DNA of 64,000 bases, from assembly GCF_003096075.1 (NCBI RefSeq), contig NZ_CP015449.1:3527001-3591000 (forward strand), in the 5' to 3' direction. Each line of letters opens with the position of its first letter. Position 1 is the first letter of the stretch. Origin of the DNA: Dietzia lutea (GTDB lineage: Bacteria > Actinomycetota > Actinomycetes > Mycobacteriales > Mycobacteriaceae). Positions 61,740 to 64,000 of this stretch are shown here, one piece after another. The notes beneath the pieces were generated by a model, which did no database searches, was not told the origin of the DNA, and saw only the letters and a list, made by a program, of their open reading frames with translations. The translations under genes were made by a program, and so were the position numbers.

Positions 61740-62492
61740 ATGACCGTAGACCTGCGCATCGACACTGCCGACGGGACCGCGGAGGCGTTCGTCTCACGCC
61801 GCGCGGCCGCGGACCACGACCTGCCGGGCGTGCTGATGTTCCCCGACATCTTCGGCCTGCGGCCGCAGATCCGCGCGATGGCCGACCGCATCGCCGACTG
61901 GGGCTACGTGGTCCTCGTGCCGAACGTCTTCTACCGGTCCGGCACCGCCGACGAGCTCGAACCCACCACGGACCTGCGCAAACCGGGCGAGCGGGACGGC
62001 TACCTCGAGACGGCCGTGCCGCGGATGAACAGCCTCACCTCCGAGCTGTCCCGCCTGGACACCGCCGCCTACCTGGACGCGCTGACGGCGCTGCCCGGGG
62101 TCGCGGGCGGCGTCGGGGTCATCGGCTACTGCATGGGCGCGCGTCTGGCGATGCGCGCGGGCGGGGACCACCCTGATCGGATCCAGACGGTCGGCGGGTT
62201 CCACGGCGGCGGCCTGGTCACGGAGGAGCCGGACAGTCCGCACCGGAGCCTGGCGACCACCCGCGCCGCGGTCCTGCTGCGTCACGCCGACGACGACCCC
62301 TCGATGCCGCCGGAGGGCATGGACGCCATCACCTCCCTCGCCCGCGAGTCCGGAGTGGCGCTCGACCAGGCCGTCTACCCGGGCGCTCCGCACGGCTACT
62401 CGATGGCGGATACGTCGATGTACGACGAGGCCTCGGCGGAGCGCCACTTCGAGGACCTTCGCGAGCACCTGTCGCGCCGCCTCTCGCGCTGA
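61740..62492 (+). CDS. dienelactone hydrolase family protein
   Basis: A 250-aa alpha/beta hydrolase with a Cys-Asp-His triad: Cys131 in IGYCMGARL (GxCxG), Asp near residue 185 in HADDDPSM, His218 in GAPHGYSM. The family cuts dienelactones, but many members act on other esters or are unknown. ATG 61740 is near GGAG. It stands alone, with a 122-bp gap after ptsI. Cytosolic. Confidence 0.85.
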   Translation: MTVDLRIDTADGTAEAFVSRRAAADHDLPGVLMFPDIFGLRPQIRAMADRIADWGYVVLVPNVFYRSGTADELEPTTDLRKPGERDGYLETAVPRMNSLTSELSRLDTAAYLDALTALPGVAGGVGVIGYCMGARLAMRAGGDHPDRIQTVGGFHGGGLVTEEPDSPHRSLATTRAAVLLRHADDDPSMPPEGMDAITSLARESGVALDQAVYPGAPHGYSMADTSMYDEASAERHFEDLREHLSRRLSR

Positions 62493-62517
62493 CCGCAGGC
62501 ATTTGGGATGTGGAAGG

Positions 62518-62956
62518 TCAAAGGGCCGGCATGTAATCGAAGAACCCGGGGCTGTGGTCTTCGCGGAGGCGGGTCAGGCGCCGGTAGCTGATGAGCCACC
62601 GCCCGTCCACGCACAGATATTCCTCGTGGTAGCGGCGGTGGTGTCGGAGGTCAGTTCGATCTCCGGGGAGTGCCCGTGATGGACGTCGTCACGTGGGTCG
62701 GGCCACCGAGCATCCCGCGGATCGCCGCGGTCACCGCCTCCGGCCCCACCACGCGGTTGGCCGTGCCCTGGGTCTTCGACTGCTTGTCTTCGGGCAGTCC
62801 GCCCCAGGTCTCGCTCATCACGTCGTCGGTGTGGAGCGTCGGGTCGATGTCCCACCGCTTCTCGTCGAGCGCCCGCAGACGGGCGGCGAACACGCGCGTG
62901 ATCTCCTCGATCGCCAGCGCCTGTTCCCCACTGCTCAGGGAGATCTGTCCCGTCAT
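62518..62956 (-). pseudogene. NTF2/SnoaL-like protein pseudogene, broken across three frames
   Basis: Reading starts at ATG 62956 (SGEQALAIEEITRVFAARLRALDEKRWDIDP, HTDDVMSETWGGLPEDKQSKTQG), which ends by frameshift after GPTHVTT. The next piece, VHHGHSPEIELTSDTTA, lies in a second frame, and YHEEYLCVDGRWLISYRRLTRL to the stop at 62518 in a third. The first break needs one missing base; at the second, the central segment between SDTTA and YHEEY of the SnoaL-like_4 fold is lacking. The intact protein would be ~150-170 aa. Confidence 0.75.
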
Positions 62957-63131
62957 CCTCACGCTCCCACATCGTCTCGGCGCCCAGCCCGCGCGCGTCC
63001 GCAGCCACCAAGCAAGCATTCACTTGGTTTCCTCAATTACCACGTCTAGACTTGACGTCTGTCAACGGCGAGCGTGTCCGAATCAGGACTCCGCCTTCGT
63101 CGCCACACCGAGAAGCACGAGGTCTCGCATC

Positions 63132-64000
63132 ATGACTCCGCTGGTCGCCGCCGGTCGTGAAGCCCTGTTCCGGTCGCTTGACGTCCGCTCCCTGCACCTG
63201 GCCAACCGCCTGGTCATGTCGCCGATGACGCGGATGGACTGCCCGGGCGGGCTGCCCGACGAGATCAACCGGGACTACTACGCGGCCCGCGCTGCGGGCG
63301 GTACCGGACTGGTCGTCACCGAGGGCATCGGCGTGGACCACCCCACGTCGGTCGACCACTCCGCGATCCCGCGCCTCGACGGTCCGGAGTCCGTGGCGGC
63401 GTGGCGCGTGGTGACGGACGCCGTGCACGCCGCGGGCGGCCGGATCATGGCGCAGCTGTGGCACGTCGGTCCGCTGTGGGGCGCCAACGCCCGCTTCGAT
63501 CGCGAGAACCGCGACCGCCTCGTGGCGATGCACCCCATGCGCCCGTCGGGTCTGTGGGGCACGCCGGGCGTCACCACGTACTCGGAGCGGAGCATCGAGC
63601 GCTGGTCGCCGGCGGTGGAGCCGATGACCGAGTCGGACATCGCCGACGTGATCGGCGCCTTCGCCCGGTCGGCGCGGTATGCCCTCGAGGCCGGGTTCGA
63701 CGGGGTCACCCTGCACGGCGGCCACGGCTACCTGCTGGACGCGTTCGTCTGGGCCGATACTAACCGCCGCACCGACGAGTGGGGCGGCGACCTGGCGGCG
63801 CGGAGCCGCTTCCCCGCAGCGGTGGTGGTGGCGGTCCGCGAGGCCATCGGCGCGGAGGCGCCGCTGTTCTACCGCTTCTCGCAGCACACGCAGCAGGACT
63901 ACACGGTGCTCAAGGCCACCAACCCCGAGGAGCTCGGCGTCTACCTCGGCGCGCTCGCCGAGGCGGGCGTCGACCTGTTCGACGCGTCAACCAGGCGGTT
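63132..64000 (+). CDS. NADH:flavin oxidoreductase / Old Yellow Enzyme family, 3' end outside window
   Basis: The first ~289 residues of an OYE-type FMN enzyme; the gene runs past the right edge. Visible: LFRSLDVRSLHLANRLVMSPMTR (start), AAGGTGLVVTEGIGVDHP, AQLWHVGPLWG, EAGFDGVTLHGGHGYLLDAF (active-site His and substrate region) and TNRRTDEWGGDLAARSRF. ATG 63132 is chosen at the conserved beginning. Divergent to the pseudogene, with a 175-bp gap that has an AGAC-N5-GTCT dyad. Substrate unknown; such enzymes reduce activated C=C bonds. Confidence 0.85.
   Translation, partial: MTPLVAAGREALFRSLDVRSLHLANRLVMSPMTRMDCPGGLPDEINRDYYAARAAGGTGLVVTEGIGVDHPTSVDHSAIPRLDGPESVAAWRVVTDAVHAAGGRIMAQLWHVGPLWGANARFDRENRDRLVAMHPMRPSGLWGTPGVTTYSERSIERWSPAVEPMTESDIADVIGAFARSARYALEAGFDGVTLHGGHGYLLDAFVWADTNRRTDEWGGDLAARSRFPAAVVVAVREAIGAEAPLFYRFSQHTQQDYTVLKATNPEELGVYLGALAEAGVDLFDASTRR

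Overview
The window is high-GC actinobacterial DNA. Codon bias is strong, GTG starts are common, one TTG start occurs, and ATGA/GTGA stop-start overlaps are frequent. An Ag85-type mycolyltransferase plus a pseudogene copy, a small Rpf lysozyme-like protein, F420-type enzymes, a mycofactocin-coupled SDR and a ptsI/fruR-fruK-fruA-ptsH block laid out as in Corynebacterium point to a mycolic-acid bacterium of the order Mycobacteriales. Dietzia, Gordonia or Rhodococcus are the best guesses, with Dietzia favoured; the genus is inference. No rRNA, tRNA, IS element, CRISPR array or prophage block was seen, and no stretch over 300 bp lacks a gene or pseudogene.

Layout. 1-4.4 kb: the start of an MpaB-type oxygenase (runs off the left edge), a siderophore-interacting protein behind a probable IdeR/DtxR box, and a three-gene ABC importer. 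4.4-12.3 kb: a six-gene glycan locus (GT2, MurG-like GT, GT4, a fused multi-domain GT of 812 aa, a WcbI-like protein and a divergent GT-B enzyme) with no flippase, polymerase or priming transferase nearby. 12.3-17 kb: two divergent DNA-repair genes, then an alpha/beta hydrolase, a Ddn-like protein, a patatin and an LLM oxidoreductase. 17-23.3 kb: glutaminase-STAS, cupin, FAD-Rieske protein, and a MocR regulator divergent from an AlaA-like aminotransferase. 23.3-29.8 kb: cell-envelope and stress genes, including a mycolyltransferase pseudogene beside its intact paralogue, glutathione peroxidase, MFS protein and Rpf.

29.8-33.8 kb: an Fbp-type iron ABC operon preceded by a four-unit 28-bp operator-like array. 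33.8-41 kb: a virS-mymA-like locus (AraC regulator divergent from a Baeyer-Villiger-type monooxygenase and SDR), a TetR regulator, and an AurF-like diiron oxygenase paired with a ferredoxin/FprB-type reductase. 41-45.7 kb: a LysB-like hydrolase with Cys at the nucleophile position, SelO, a K+ channel, a mycofactocin-coupled SDR and a TetR. 45.8-55.3 kb: an internally duplicated membrane protein divergent from that TetR, a GltS-like carrier, DUF2243, a His-rich CtaG-like protein, a PLDc_N protein, CobU, a DapA-like aldolase and a LysX/MprF-like protein. 55.3-61.6 kb: the complete fructose PTS set. 61.7-64 kb: dienelactone hydrolase, an NTF2/SnoaL pseudogene broken across three frames, and an Old Yellow Enzyme gene that runs off the right edge.

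Two pseudogenes made by internal deletion, three tandem-repeat arrays and several clean inverted repeats at divergent promoters are the main features beyond ordinary genes. Functional calls rest on motif and family recognition by eye; no database search was run.
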